Part shown: positions 10,083 through 18,079 of the stretch, piece after piece | Layout of the letters: every line of letters begins with the position of its first letter | Position numbering within the stretch: position 1 is the stretch's first letter | Assembly (NCBI RefSeq): GCF_031834615.1 | Contig: NZ_CP115543.1 | Location: 1,933,001-1,997,000 of the forward strand | Length of the DNA: 64,000 bases | Reading direction: 5' to 3' | DNA from: Stenotrophomonas aracearum | Lineage (GTDB): Bacteria > Pseudomonadota > Gammaproteobacteria > Xanthomonadales > Xanthomonadaceae | Notes under the pieces: model-generated | Databases searched by the model: none | Told to the model about the DNA's origin: nothing | The model's input: the letters and a program-made list of their open reading frames with translations, nothing else | Position numbers and translations under genes: made by a program

Positions 10083-11444
10083 GTGGCCAGAAACCGAACG
10101 ACATCCCCAGGCCCCGATCTGCTGAGCGTGGATCGGGACAACATGCGCCCGCTTGCCGAGCGGATGCGCCCGCAGACCCTTGATGAAATGGTCGGGCAGA
10201 AGCGCCTGCTCGCCCCGGGCAGTGCGCTGCGCCGCGCGGTCGAATCCGGGCACGTGCACTCGATGATCCTGTGGGGGCCGCCCGGGTGCGGCAAGACCAC
10301 GCTGTCGCTGCTGCTGGCCCACTATGCCGATGCCGAGTTCCGTGCGATCTCGGCGGTGCTGTCCGGCCTGCCGGAAGTGCGGGTGGTGCTGGCCGAAGCG
10401 GCGCAGCGCTTTGCCGAGGGCCGGCGCACGGTGCTGTTCGTCGACGAGGTGCACCGCATCAACAAGGCCCAGCAGGACGCGTTCCTGCCGCATATCGAGC
10501 GCGGCACGATCGTGTTCGTCGGCGCAACCACCGAGAATCCTTCGTTCGAGCTCAATTCCGCGTTGCTCTCGCGCTGCCGCGTGCACGTGCTGGAAGCAGT
10601 GTCGCCGGCCGACATTGTGGAAGCCTTGGAGCGGGCGCTGCACGACAGCGGGCGTGGGCTGGGCAGCGAGCACCTGCAGGTTACGCCGGAGGCGCTGCTG
10701 GAAATCGCCACCGCCGCCGATGGCGATGTGCGGCGCGGGCTGACCCTGCTGGAGATCGCGGCCGAACTGGCCGGCGGCGAAGGCGGGCGGATCAGTCCGG
10801 AGATGCTGGTGCAGGTGCTGGCCGACCGCACCCGTCGCTTCGACAAGGGCGGCGAGCAGTTCTACGACCAGATCTCGGCCCTGCACAAGTCGGTGCGCAG
10901 CTCCAATCCGGATGCGGCGTTGTACTGGCTCACGCGCATGCTGGATGGCGGCTGCGACCCGTCCTACCTGGCACGGCGGCTGACCCGCATGGCGATCGAG
11001 GACATCGGCCTGGCCGACCCTCGCGCACAGTCGATGGCGCTGGAAGCCTGGGACATCTACGAGCGGCTGGGCAGCCCGGAAGGCGAGCTGGCCTTCGCCC
11101 AGTTGGTGCTGTACCTGGCCAGCACCGCCAAGTCGAACGCCGGCTATGCGGCCTTCAACCTGGCAAAGAAGGAAGTGCGCGAGACCGGTACCCAGGAGGT
11201 GCCGCTTCACCTGCGCAATGCGCCGACCAAGCTGATGAAGGAGCTGGGCTACGGCGCGACCTACCAGTACGACCACGACGCCGAGGGCGGCATCGCGCTG
11301 GACCAGACCGGATTCCCGGACGCCATGGGCGAGCGCGTGTACTACCAGCCAGTGGCGCGCGGGCTGGAAATCAAGCTGAAGGAAAAGCTGGACCGCCTGC
11401 GCGCCGAGCGTGAGCAGGCAAGGGCGCGCAAGGGGCAGTCGTGA
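10083..11444 (+). CDS. rarA: Replication-associated recombination protein RarA (MgsA)
   Basis: An AAA+ ATPase of the clamp-loader class, about 453 residues, acting at stalled replication forks. It has Walker A GPPGCGKTT near residue 65, Walker B VLFVDEVHRINKAQQD near 118, sensor 1 GATTENPSFELNSALLSRC, and the C-terminal tetramerisation region (YNHD-like YQYDHDAEGGI). GTG at 10083 (then ARNRTTSPGPDLL) was preferred because relatives start in this way. An ATG at 10059 and one at 10143 are alternatives. A TACAAT hexamer sits about 5 bases upstream of the GTG, so a very short leader is possible. It overlaps crcB by 4 bases. Confidence 0.93.
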   Translation: MARNRTTSPGPDLLSVDRDNMRPLAERMRPQTLDEMVGQKRLLAPGSALRRAVESGHVHSMILWGPPGCGKTTLSLLLAHYADAEFRAISAVLSGLPEVRVVLAEAAQRFAEGRRTVLFVDEVHRINKAQQDAFLPHIERGTIVFVGATTENPSFELNSALLSRCRVHVLEAVSPADIVEALERALHDSGRGLGSEHLQVTPEALLEIATAADGDVRRGLTLLEIAAELAGGEGGRISPEMLVQVLADRTRRFDKGGEQFYDQISALHKSVRSSNPDAALYWLTRMLDGGCDPSYLARRLTRMAIEDIGLADPRAQSMALEAWDIYERLGSPEGELAFAQLVLYLASTAKSNAGYAAFNLAKKEVRETGTQEVPLHLRNAPTKLMKELGYGATYQYDHDAEGGIALDQTGFPDAMGERVYYQPVARGLEIKLKEKLDRLRAEREQARARKGQS

Positions 11445-11848
11445 TCGGCGGATTCGGTACCTGGGGGCAGCAGCTCGGCCTGGTCATGCTGGGCGGCGCG
11501 CTTGGTGCGGCGCTGCGCTTCATCATCGGCGATGCGATGTGGCGCCAGTTCGGCAGCAGTTTTCCGTGGGGCACGCTCACCGCGAACCTGATCGGTGCGT
11601 TCGCCATCGGCTACATCGCGGTGTGGCTGCAGACCCGGGGCAGCGCGGCGGTGTATTGGCGGGCGTTCGCGGTGGTTGGCATCATCGGCGGGCTGACCAC
11701 GTTCTCGTCGATGATGCTGGAAGCGGTGCTGCTGGTGCGGAATGGGAAGGGGTGGGTGATGCCTACCTATATCGGCATCAGTCTGGTCGCGGGGTTTGCG
11801 TTGGTCTGGTTGGGGGCTCGGTTGGCCGAGGCGTCTGTCGCGCGATGA
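11441..11848 (+). CDS. crcB: Fluoride ion channel CrcB (Fluc)
   Basis: A 135-residue inner-membrane protein with four predicted membrane helices, working as a dual-topology dimer to export fluoride. Hallmarks are GGALGAALRFIIGD, the asparagine in GTLTANLIGAFAIG, and GGLTTFSSMMLEA with the polar-track Thr-Phe-Ser. The GTG start overlaps the rarA stop (GTGA), so it depends on rarA transcription and translation. This also means there is no room for a fluoride riboswitch directly in front of it. Confidence 0.95.
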   Translation: MIGGFGTWGQQLGLVMLGGALGAALRFIIGDAMWRQFGSSFPWGTLTANLIGAFAIGYIAVWLQTRGSAAVYWRAFAVVGIIGGLTTFSSMMLEAVLLVRNGKGWVMPTYIGISLVAGFALVWLGARLAEASVAR

Positions 11849-11859
11849 TGGGTTCGCGT

Positions 11860-11884
11860 GGAGCCGGGCAGAGCCCGGCTCTAC
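11860..11884 (-). repeat. GTAG (SMAG-type) stem-loop repeat
   Basis: On the minus strand it reads GTAGAGCCGGGC, loop TCT, GCCCGGCTCC. It sits 11 bases after the crcB stop. Confidence 0.78.
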
Positions 11885-11975
11885 CGTCGTGCGGTGAAAA
11901 TGCAGTGGTTTTTCTGGATTTACGTGCCGGATCACGATATTGTTTCGCCCCCGTCGTGCCGCCACCAGCCCTGTC

Positions 11976-12248
11976 ATGCGTGATGAAGAAGATCCCGGCA
12001 CCCTGGAACTGATGCTGCCGCGCAAGCGCGGGCGTCCGCCCACGTTCGGCTACGCCATGACCGATGCGCAGCGTGCGGCGCGCTACCGTGCCCGCCGCGC
12101 CGGGCAGGCCGACCACGCCGATGTGCGCACCTGCAGCGACATGGTGCTGCTGGACAAGATCCGCGCCTCGATCACCGCCAAGGACGCCGAGCTCACGGGG
12201 TTCCTGGTGCACGTGCTGTGGCAGCGCTATCCACTGCAGTTGAAGTAA
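11976..12248 (+). CDS. Small basic protein with AT-hook-like motif, unknown function
   Basis: A 90-residue hydrophilic protein, MRDEEDPGTLELMLPRKRGRPPTFGYAMTDAQRAARYRARR. The stretch RKRGRPP is an AT-hook-like core, followed by a basic helix (DAQRAARYRARRAG) and a C-terminal alpha-helical part ending in WQRYPLQLK. Minor-groove DNA binding is a reasonable inference. ATG at 11976 was chosen; an in-frame TTG at 11940 is possible but has no Shine-Dalgarno. The last 56 bases overlap the end of the convergent sensor kinase gene, so the two transcripts are antisense at their 3' ends. Confidence 0.65.
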   Translation: MRDEEDPGTLELMLPRKRGRPPTFGYAMTDAQRAARYRARRAGQADHADVRTCSDMVLLDKIRASITAKDAELTGFLVHVLWQRYPLQLK

Positions 12249-14544
12249 GCGCGGCCCGCACCAGTTCGGCCACGGCCGGTCGCAGGTAGCCCAGCAGTCG
12301 TTCGGCTTCCACCCAACCGGTCGCGTCGTCCAGCTCCAGTTCGTGCAGGTCATCTGCAATGGCCGCCAGGGCCGACTGCCCGAGTACGCGCAATACCCCG
12401 GACAAGCGGTGCGCGTGGTGGCGGAATCGGTTGACCGCCTGCTGGCGCAGCGCGTCGTTCAGGCCCATCAACTCGTCCTGCAGCGACTGCAGGTAGCCGT
12501 TCCAGACCGATTCGGTGCAGGGTATCGCCTTGGCGTCCCGTTCGTCCGCTGTGCCGGCATCGCCCAGCTGCAGTACATCGAGCAACCGGCGCACCTCCAG
12601 CGGTTTGCACAGCACCGCGTCCATGCCGCAGCTGCGGCAGCGCTCCTCATGCCCGGCCGAGTCGTTGGCCGAAATCGCCACCAGTACCGCCGGTATGCGC
12701 GCATGGCAACGTTCCAGGTCGCGCAGCTGCACCGCCAGCTCGTAACCGCTCATGTCATCCAGCACGCAGTCCAGCAGCACGATGCTGCACGGTTCGGTGG
12801 CCTGGATGCGCAGCGCACTGGCACCGTCGCCGCAGGCCGTGACCGAGGCGCCGAGCACTTCCAGCTGGCGCGCCACCACGGTGCGGTTCAGGGCGTGGTC
12901 CTCGACCAGCAGCAGGGTGCGCCCGGCCAGCGGCTGCGCGCTCATGTCCTGGCCGCCGCCTTCGATCACCGCCGGCAGCCGCACTTCGAAGCAGCTGCCT
13001 TCGCCGGGCACGCTGTGCAGGTGCAGCTGGCCGCCCATGCCGCGTACCAGGTCCCGGCAGATCGACAGCCCGAGACCGGCGCCGCCCAGTTCGCGTGAGT
13101 GGCGGGCATGCGCCTGCGAGAACGGCTTGAACACGGCCTCATGCTGGTTGGCGGGGATGCCGATGCCGGTGTCGCGCACTGCCAGCAGCAGCTGCGCGGT
13201 GTCGTCGCGCTGCTGCAGCGACAGGGTCACTTCCACCTCGCCGACGTCGGTGAATTTCACGGCGTTGCCCAGCAGGTTGCTGAGCACCTGGCGCAACGCA
13301 TCGCCATCGATCCAGATGCGCGGCAGCGGCTCGGTGTGCTGCAGCAGCACCATGGAAAGTCCCTTGGTGTCTGCCGCCGGGCGGGCCACGCTCATGCACT
13401 CGCGGGCAAGCTGGCGCAGGTCCTGCCAGCCCGGGATGGGGAGGTGCTCGCCACTGGCCACGCGTTCGTAGTCCAGTGCGTGGCCGAGCAGGTGGCGCAG
13501 GCTGACACCGGCCGAGCGGGCGGCGTTGACCAGTTGGCGCTGGCCGTGGTCGAGCGCCGACTGGTGCAGCAGGTCGACCGAGGTCACCAGTGCCTGCGCG
13601 GCATTGCGGACCTCATGGCTCATGGTGGCGAGGAAGCGCGCCTGCTGGCGTTCGCTGCGGCGTGCCGACTGCCGCGCCCGGTACATCCAGCCGCCGGCGC
13701 CGAGCAGCAGGGACAGGGTCAGGCCCATCGTCACCAGCTCCCATTGGAAGTGCCGCGACATCACCTGCAGAGACGGTCCGCTCAGGTAGGTGGCCTTGGT
13801 CCAGCGCTGCATCAGCATGGCGTGCTCCTGCGGGCTGATCGAGCGCATCGCCTGGTGGATCTGGTCGAGCATCGGGCGATCGCGGTGGCGTACCACCAGG
13901 TGCAGGCTGCCCGGCAGGCTGGCGGGACCGCCATGCAACAGCAGGCTGTCGCCGAATTCGCGCCGCACCGCCGGACGCATGGCCACGTCCAGCTCCATCG
14001 CCACATCGACTACGCCGGCCTCCACCGCGGTGAGGGCTTCACGCAGGGTAGGCAGGCCGACCACCTGCAAATGCGGGTGGTAGGCGGCCAGCCATTCGGA
14101 GAGGCGGCTGCCCTTTATCACGGCCACGCGACGCAGATGTGCGAACTCCGGCGGCTGCGCATGGATGTGTCGGCTGGCGAGCAGGGTCTGTCCACGGTAG
14201 TAGGCGGGCGAGGCGGCCAAGGCCGTGCATGGCGCATTGTCCAGCGGTCCCAGCAGCAGCATCAGGTCGGCGCGGCCGTTGCAGATGGCCTCCAGGGCCG
14301 CCGTGGTCGACTCCACCGGCTGTTCCTGGAAGCGCATGCCGGTCTGCTCCGAGACCAGTTGCGCATAGCCGCTGATAAGGTTGGCATCGCGCGCGGCGCG
14401 ACCGTCGGCGACCAGCAGCCGGTGCTGGGTAGGGTCGGTGGCTACACGCACCAGGCGTGGCTCCGGCTGGCCGAGGACGGCCGGCATCAGCGCGACGACC
14501 AGCACCCCGGCCAGGATGCCAGCCGCGATCCGGTCGCCTCTCAC
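12193..14544 (-). CDS. BvgS/EvgS-like hybrid sensor histidine kinase
   Basis: About 783 residues. Order: an N-terminal signal anchor; a periplasmic solute-binding (SBP_bac_3, Venus flytrap) domain from about residue 25 to 270 (LVRVATDPTQHRLLV...NGRADLMLLLGPLDNAPC); a second membrane helix (ELVTMGLTLSLLLGAGGWMYR); HisKA with the phospho-histidine in MSHEVRN near 310; HATPase_c; a receiver with aspartate in VLLDCVLDD near 592; and an Hpt domain with histidine in HAHRLSGV near 710. Unlike BvgS it has one flytrap domain and no obvious PAS. GTG at 14544 overlaps the stop of the response regulator (GTGA), coupling the pair. The ligand is unknown. Confidence 0.88.
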   Translation of the reverse strand: MRGDRIAAGILAGVLVVALMPAVLGQPEPRLVRVATDPTQHRLLVADGRAARDANLISGYAQLVSEQTGMRFQEQPVESTTAALEAICNGRADLMLLLGPLDNAPCTALAASPAYYRGQTLLASRHIHAQPPEFAHLRRVAVIKGSRLSEWLAAYHPHLQVVGLPTLREALTAVEAGVVDVAMELDVAMRPAVRREFGDSLLLHGGPASLPGSLHLVVRHRDRPMLDQIHQAMRSISPQEHAMLMQRWTKATYLSGPSLQVMSRHFQWELVTMGLTLSLLLGAGGWMYRARQSARRSERQQARFLATMSHEVRNAAQALVTSVDLLHQSALDHGQRQLVNAARSAGVSLRHLLGHALDYERVASGEHLPIPGWQDLRQLARECMSVARPAADTKGLSMVLLQHTEPLPRIWIDGDALRQVLSNLLGNAVKFTDVGEVEVTLSLQQRDDTAQLLLAVRDTGIGIPANQHEAVFKPFSQAHARHSRELGGAGLGLSICRDLVRGMGGQLHLHSVPGEGSCFEVRLPAVIEGGGQDMSAQPLAGRTLLLVEDHALNRTVVARQLEVLGASVTACGDGASALRIQATEPCSIVLLDCVLDDMSGYELAVQLRDLERCHARIPAVLVAISANDSAGHEERCRSCGMDAVLCKPLEVRRLLDVLQLGDAGTADERDAKAIPCTESVWNGYLQSLQDELMGLNDALRQQAVNRFRHHAHRLSGVLRVLGQSALAAIADDLHELELDDATGWVEAERLLGYLRPAVAELVRAALTSTAVDSAATARAPGTP

Positions 14545-15200
14545 CACACCGCCAGCTGGTGGCGCAGAGTGAAAAGGTCGCGATCCGTACGCAGGCCCAG
14601 CTTGCGGAACGCCGCATGCTTCTGGGTGCTGATGGTCTTGATGCTGCGGTGGCGCTGCTGCGCGATGTCGGTCACGGTCAAGCCGCTCAGGCACAACTGC
14701 AGCACTTCGCGCTCGGCCTGCGAGAGCCGGTGTTCGGCGTGTTCGTCGCGGTAGTTGAGCGGAACGTGGTCATGGCCGGCGGCCACCCGGCCGATCGCCC
14801 GTGCCAGCTCATCCAGGGTTTCAGCCTTGGAGATCACGCCCGCCGCGCCGGCCGCCAGCGTGTTGGAGATCATCACGTGGTGCACGTTGGCCGAGAACAT
14901 CAGCACGCGCACCCGGGGAAAGCGGCGCCGCAGCATGCGCAGCAGTTCCATGCCCTGCAGGTCGCCTTCGGCCAGCGTGTAGTCGACCACCGCCACGTCG
15001 ACCAGGTGGTGCAGCAGCGTGTTGACCAGCGCCCGGGTGGTGGCATGGTTGCCGACCACGTGGAAGCGCGGGTCCTGGGAGAGATGCACGTAACTGCCAT
15101 GCCGCACCACGTCGTGATCATCGAGCAGCGCGATGTTCAACACGGCGGGTTGCAGGGGTCCGTACACGGAGCCGGGATAGCGTCGGGACAATGGAGGCAC
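14541..15200 (-). CDS. LuxR/NarL-family response regulator (BvgA/EvgA-like)
   Basis: About 219 residues: a receiver domain (NIALLDDHDVVRHG; phospho-acceptor aspartate in VAVVDYTLAEGD near 71; conserved lysine in GVISKAETL) and a C-terminal LuxR helix-turn-helix (LSQAEREVLQLCLSGLTVTD...KTISTQKHAAFRKLGL). It should receive phosphate from the Hpt of the overlapping kinase. The start is uncertain: GTG at 15200 is the longest, and GTG at 15143 would begin just before NIALLDD. Targets cannot be seen from the sequence. Confidence 0.85.
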   Translation of the reverse strand: MPPLSRRYPGSVYGPLQPAVLNIALLDDHDVVRHGSYVHLSQDPRFHVVGNHATTRALVNTLLHHLVDVAVVDYTLAEGDLQGMELLRMLRRRFPRVRVLMFSANVHHVMISNTLAAGAAGVISKAETLDELARAIGRVAAGHDHVPLNYRDEHAEHRLSQAEREVLQLCLSGLTVTDIAQQRHRSIKTISTQKHAAFRKLGLRTDRDLFTLRHQLAVW

Positions 15201-15353
15201 GCAATCGTGGGATTTGCGCCATTCTTACTGCTTCACCGTACTGCAGAGATACTCTGATGTCAGATTAGGACTATTCCTATGCCCGGTACGAGAGCTCCGT
15301 CACTTTCTGCGCGCATCCGAACGCTCCCTTCGGAATGATGCACAGGAAAACGG

Positions 15354-16235
15354 TCACCGACGCTCGCGGTCCAGCAGGCGTGCAAACTGTGACGCCAACT
15401 CCACCACCAGCGCATCGGCCGTCGGCCGATGCAGCATCGCGATCTCGATGCTGTCAATCGGTGTCAGTCCCTGCTTCGCGGTGAGCACGCGATGCTCGCG
15501 GGTCACCGCGCGCGCCGGCAGCAGGCTGATGCCCATGCCGTCGGCCACCGCGCCCTGGATGCCGCCGAGGCTGGAGCTGGTAAAGCCGATCCGCCAGCGC
15601 CGGCCCAGGCCCTCCACCGCCGCGATCAGCTCGTCGCGGTACAGCCCGCGCGGTGGAAAGGTCACCAGCGGAACCGGATCCAGCGCGATGCAGGGGCTGC
15701 GCGCACTGTCCACCCAGCGCATCGGTTCGGCCCAGCACGCCATCGCCTGGCGGCTGTTGCGGCGCTGTTTGACCAGTACCAGGTCGAGTTCGCCGTGGTC
15801 GTAGGCCGCGGCCAGGTCGCGGCTGAGCCCGCTGGTCACTTCCAGCTTCACCTGCGGGTGGCGGCGGGTGAAGCGGCCGAGCAGGGCAGTCGTGCGCGGG
15901 TTGACGAAATCCTCGGGCACGCCCAAGCGCACCGTTACCGCCACCGTAGCCCCGGCCAGCGCTTCGCCCATCTGGTCGTTCAGGGCCAGCATCTGGCGGG
16001 CGATGCCCAGCAGCGAGTGACCGGCATCGGTGGGGTGCACGTCGCGGTTGCCGCGCACCAGCAGCGGGTGGCCGGCCAGCTGCTCCAGGCGCCGGATCTT
16101 CTGGCTGACCGTGGACTGGGTGGAATGCAGGCGCGCGGCGGCGGTGGTGAAGCTGCCACAGTCGGCGACCATGACCATCGCGCGCAGCAGGTCCAGCTCG
16201 AACAGGGTGCGATGCGAAGCGGCACTGGGTGGCAT
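15354..16235 (-). CDS. LysR-family transcriptional regulator
   Basis: A 293-residue regulator with an N-terminal winged HTH (FELDLLRAMVMVADCGSFTTAAARLHSTQSTVSQKIRRLE) and a periplasmic-binding-like effector domain (RLGVPEDFVNPRTTALLGRF; GISLLPARAV). LysR regulators often control a divergent neighbour, but here the upstream gene is another regulator on the same strand 39 bp away, so no target is suggested by the context. The effector is unknown. Confidence 0.9.
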   Translation of the reverse strand: MPPSAASHRTLFELDLLRAMVMVADCGSFTTAAARLHSTQSTVSQKIRRLEQLAGHPLLVRGNRDVHPTDAGHSLLGIARQMLALNDQMGEALAGATVAVTVRLGVPEDFVNPRTTALLGRFTRRHPQVKLEVTSGLSRDLAAAYDHGELDLVLVKQRRNSRQAMACWAEPMRWVDSARSPCIALDPVPLVTFPPRGLYRDELIAAVEGLGRRWRIGFTSSSLGGIQGAVADGMGISLLPARAVTREHRVLTAKQGLTPIDSIEIAMLHRPTADALVVELASQFARLLDRERR

Positions 16236-16274
16236 GGCGCTATCCAGAAAACGAATGCGGAAGCTGCAGCATAG

Positions 16275-17255
16275 TCAGTCCGCGACCACCGCGCTGGCGC
16301 GGGCGAGGCTGCGCGCTACGCGCGCACCGGCGTCGCGCATCATCACGTGCAGCGCGGGCGGGCCGAGCACCTCGAACTCCAGTTCCAGGGCGAGCAGCCA
16401 GTACACGACCGCGCCCTGCGGATGCGCGCCGCAGCGCAGCAGGCAGCGCTGCGCATCCAGCGCCTCGAGCACACCGGCCGAGCCGGGCATGCGCTCGCGC
16501 ACCGTCTCGATCGGAGCGTGCAGGACGATCCGCGCTTCGTCGCCGTGCGGACCCATCGTCAACGACTGGCTCACAAAGGCGCGCAGGTCGCCGTTGGCCG
16601 GGGAGGGGCGGGGACGGAAGTGCACGCCTACCTCGGGCGTGCTGGTCATGCGGTCGATGCGGAAAGTGCGCCAGTCGCTGCGCGTGGTATCCCACGCCAC
16701 CAGATACCAGCGCCTCTCGGCATGCACCACGCCCTGCGGTTCCACCTGGCGATGGCTGGGCTGGCCCTGGCGGTCGGCGTAGTCGAAGCGCAGCTGCAAC
16801 TGGTCCCGGCAGGCGCCGGCCAGCGTCGCCAGCAGGCGCGCGTCGACCAGCGGGCCACTCTGGTCGATCGGCAGGATCGCGGTGCGCAGCGCATCCAGGC
16901 GGCGACGCAGTCGCGCCGGCATCACCTGTTCCATCTTCACCAGCGCAGTGATCGCGGTCTGCTCAATACCGCTGATGGTGCCGCTCACCGCCATGCGCAG
17001 GGCGAGCGCGGCGGCCAATGCTTCCTCGTCGTCGAGCAGCAGCGGCGGCAACGCGCGACCGGCACGGAATGCATAGCCGCCGGCGACGCCGCTGCTGGCC
17101 TGGATCGGGTAACCCAGTTCGCGCAGGCGTTCGATGTCGCGCCGCAGCGTGCGCGGGTGCACGCCGATGTCGGTGGCCAGCGTATTGCCCGGCCAGTGCG
17201 GCCGGGATTGCAGCAGCGCCAGCAGGCGCAACAGACGGGCAGAGGTCGTAAGCAT
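16275..17255 (-). CDS. YafY-type HTH and WYL-domain transcriptional regulator
   Basis: About 326 residues: an N-terminal DeoR-like winged HTH (TSARLLRLLALLQSRPHWPG...HPRTLRRDIERLRELGYPI), a WYL ligand-sensing domain (RQVEPQGVVHAERRWYLVAWD, then WRTFRIDRM) and a WCX-like C-terminal extension. The start at MLTTSARLL fits relatives; a GTG- or ATG-type start 14 codons upstream is possible. It is divergent from the glutathione transferase gene with 116 bp between them, so gstlike expression is a plausible target, as is common for YafY regulators. Confidence 0.9.
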   Translation of the reverse strand: MLTTSARLLRLLALLQSRPHWPGNTLATDIGVHPRTLRRDIERLRELGYPIQASSGVAGGYAFRAGRALPPLLLDDEEALAAALALRMAVSGTISGIEQTAITALVKMEQVMPARLRRRLDALRTAILPIDQSGPLVDARLLATLAGACRDQLQLRFDYADRQGQPSHRQVEPQGVVHAERRWYLVAWDTTRSDWRTFRIDRMTSTPEVGVHFRPRPSPANGDLRAFVSQSLTMGPHGDEARIVLHAPIETVRERMPGSAGVLEALDAQRCLLRCGAHPQGAVVYWLLALELEFEVLGPPALHVMMRDAGARVARSLARASAVVAD

Positions 17256-17371
17256 GGCGGCAGGGTCGCGCCTGTCGAGGACAGGATCTGTCCGCAATGG
17301 TGGCTAGCCTGTGGCCACGGTGCAAGGGCCTTCCGGCGCACCTCTTCCCCCGACACTTACAGGAGTACTGC

Positions 17372-17977
17372 ATGTCCCTCGTCTTCTATTGGCACCCGAT
17401 GTCCAGCGCCACCCCGGTGGCATGCGCGCTGGCCGAACTGGGCGTGGCCCACGACCGGGTGCGTATCGACATCCGCAACGGTGAGCAGCGCACCCCGGAG
17501 TACCTGGCGATCAACCCCAACGGCAAGGTGCCGTGCCTGGTGGTGGATGGCACGCCGATCTTCGAAGGACTGGCCATCCACCTGTGGCTGGGCGACCGCT
17601 TTGGCGTGGCGCGCGGGCTGTGGCCGGCGGCCGACACCCCGGAACGCCTGCAGGCGTTGTCGTGGTGCGCATGGGCGTATGTGACGTACGCGGCGGTCAT
17701 CAACCGGATGTTCCTGGCCAGCGGTGACGGTCCGCTGCGCGACGCTACCCAGGCCGCTGCGGCAGGTGAGGCGGCGCAGCAGCTGCTGGCGCTGCTGGAA
17801 GATCGCCTTTCCACCCAGGCCTGGATGGTGGGTGATGCCTACTCGCTGGTGGACCTGGTGGTGGCGCAGGTGGTGGGCTATGGCACCTACGTGGGCGCGA
17901 GCGTGGCCGCATACCCGGCAGTGGCCGCGTGGCTGGCCACGGTGCAGGCACGCCCGGCGATGCAGGGCGAGGTTTGA
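17372..17977 (+). CDS. Glutathione S-transferase family protein
   Basis: A 201-residue cytosolic GST: an N-terminal thioredoxin-like domain (SLVFYWHPMSSATPVACALAELG, then NPNGKVPCLVVDG with the cis-proline and EGLAIHLWLGDRF) and an all-helical C-terminal domain (AYSLVDLVVAQVVGYG). Serine or cysteine near residue 11-16 would be the catalytic candidate. AGGAG at 17361 fixes the start at 17372. It is divergent from the WYL regulator. The substrate is unknown. Confidence 0.88.
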   Translation: MSLVFYWHPMSSATPVACALAELGVAHDRVRIDIRNGEQRTPEYLAINPNGKVPCLVVDGTPIFEGLAIHLWLGDRFGVARGLWPAADTPERLQALSWCAWAYVTYAAVINRMFLASGDGPLRDATQAAAAGEAAQQLLALLEDRLSTQAWMVGDAYSLVDLVVAQVVGYGTYVGASVAAYPAVAAWLATVQARPAMQGEV

Positions 17978-18079
17978 ACGGTATTTGGATTGTGAATGTG
18001 CAGCATGCCGAAATTTAACTGGTGAATGGGGGCCGCCGCGCCGTATGGTGCGGTGGTCCTTCCGTTACTGCGTCCTGCC

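Noticed and set aside
11940..11975. TTG at 11940 as start of the AT-hook-like gene
   Set aside because: No Shine-Dalgarno, and the ATG at 11976 begins the part that looks conserved in composition.
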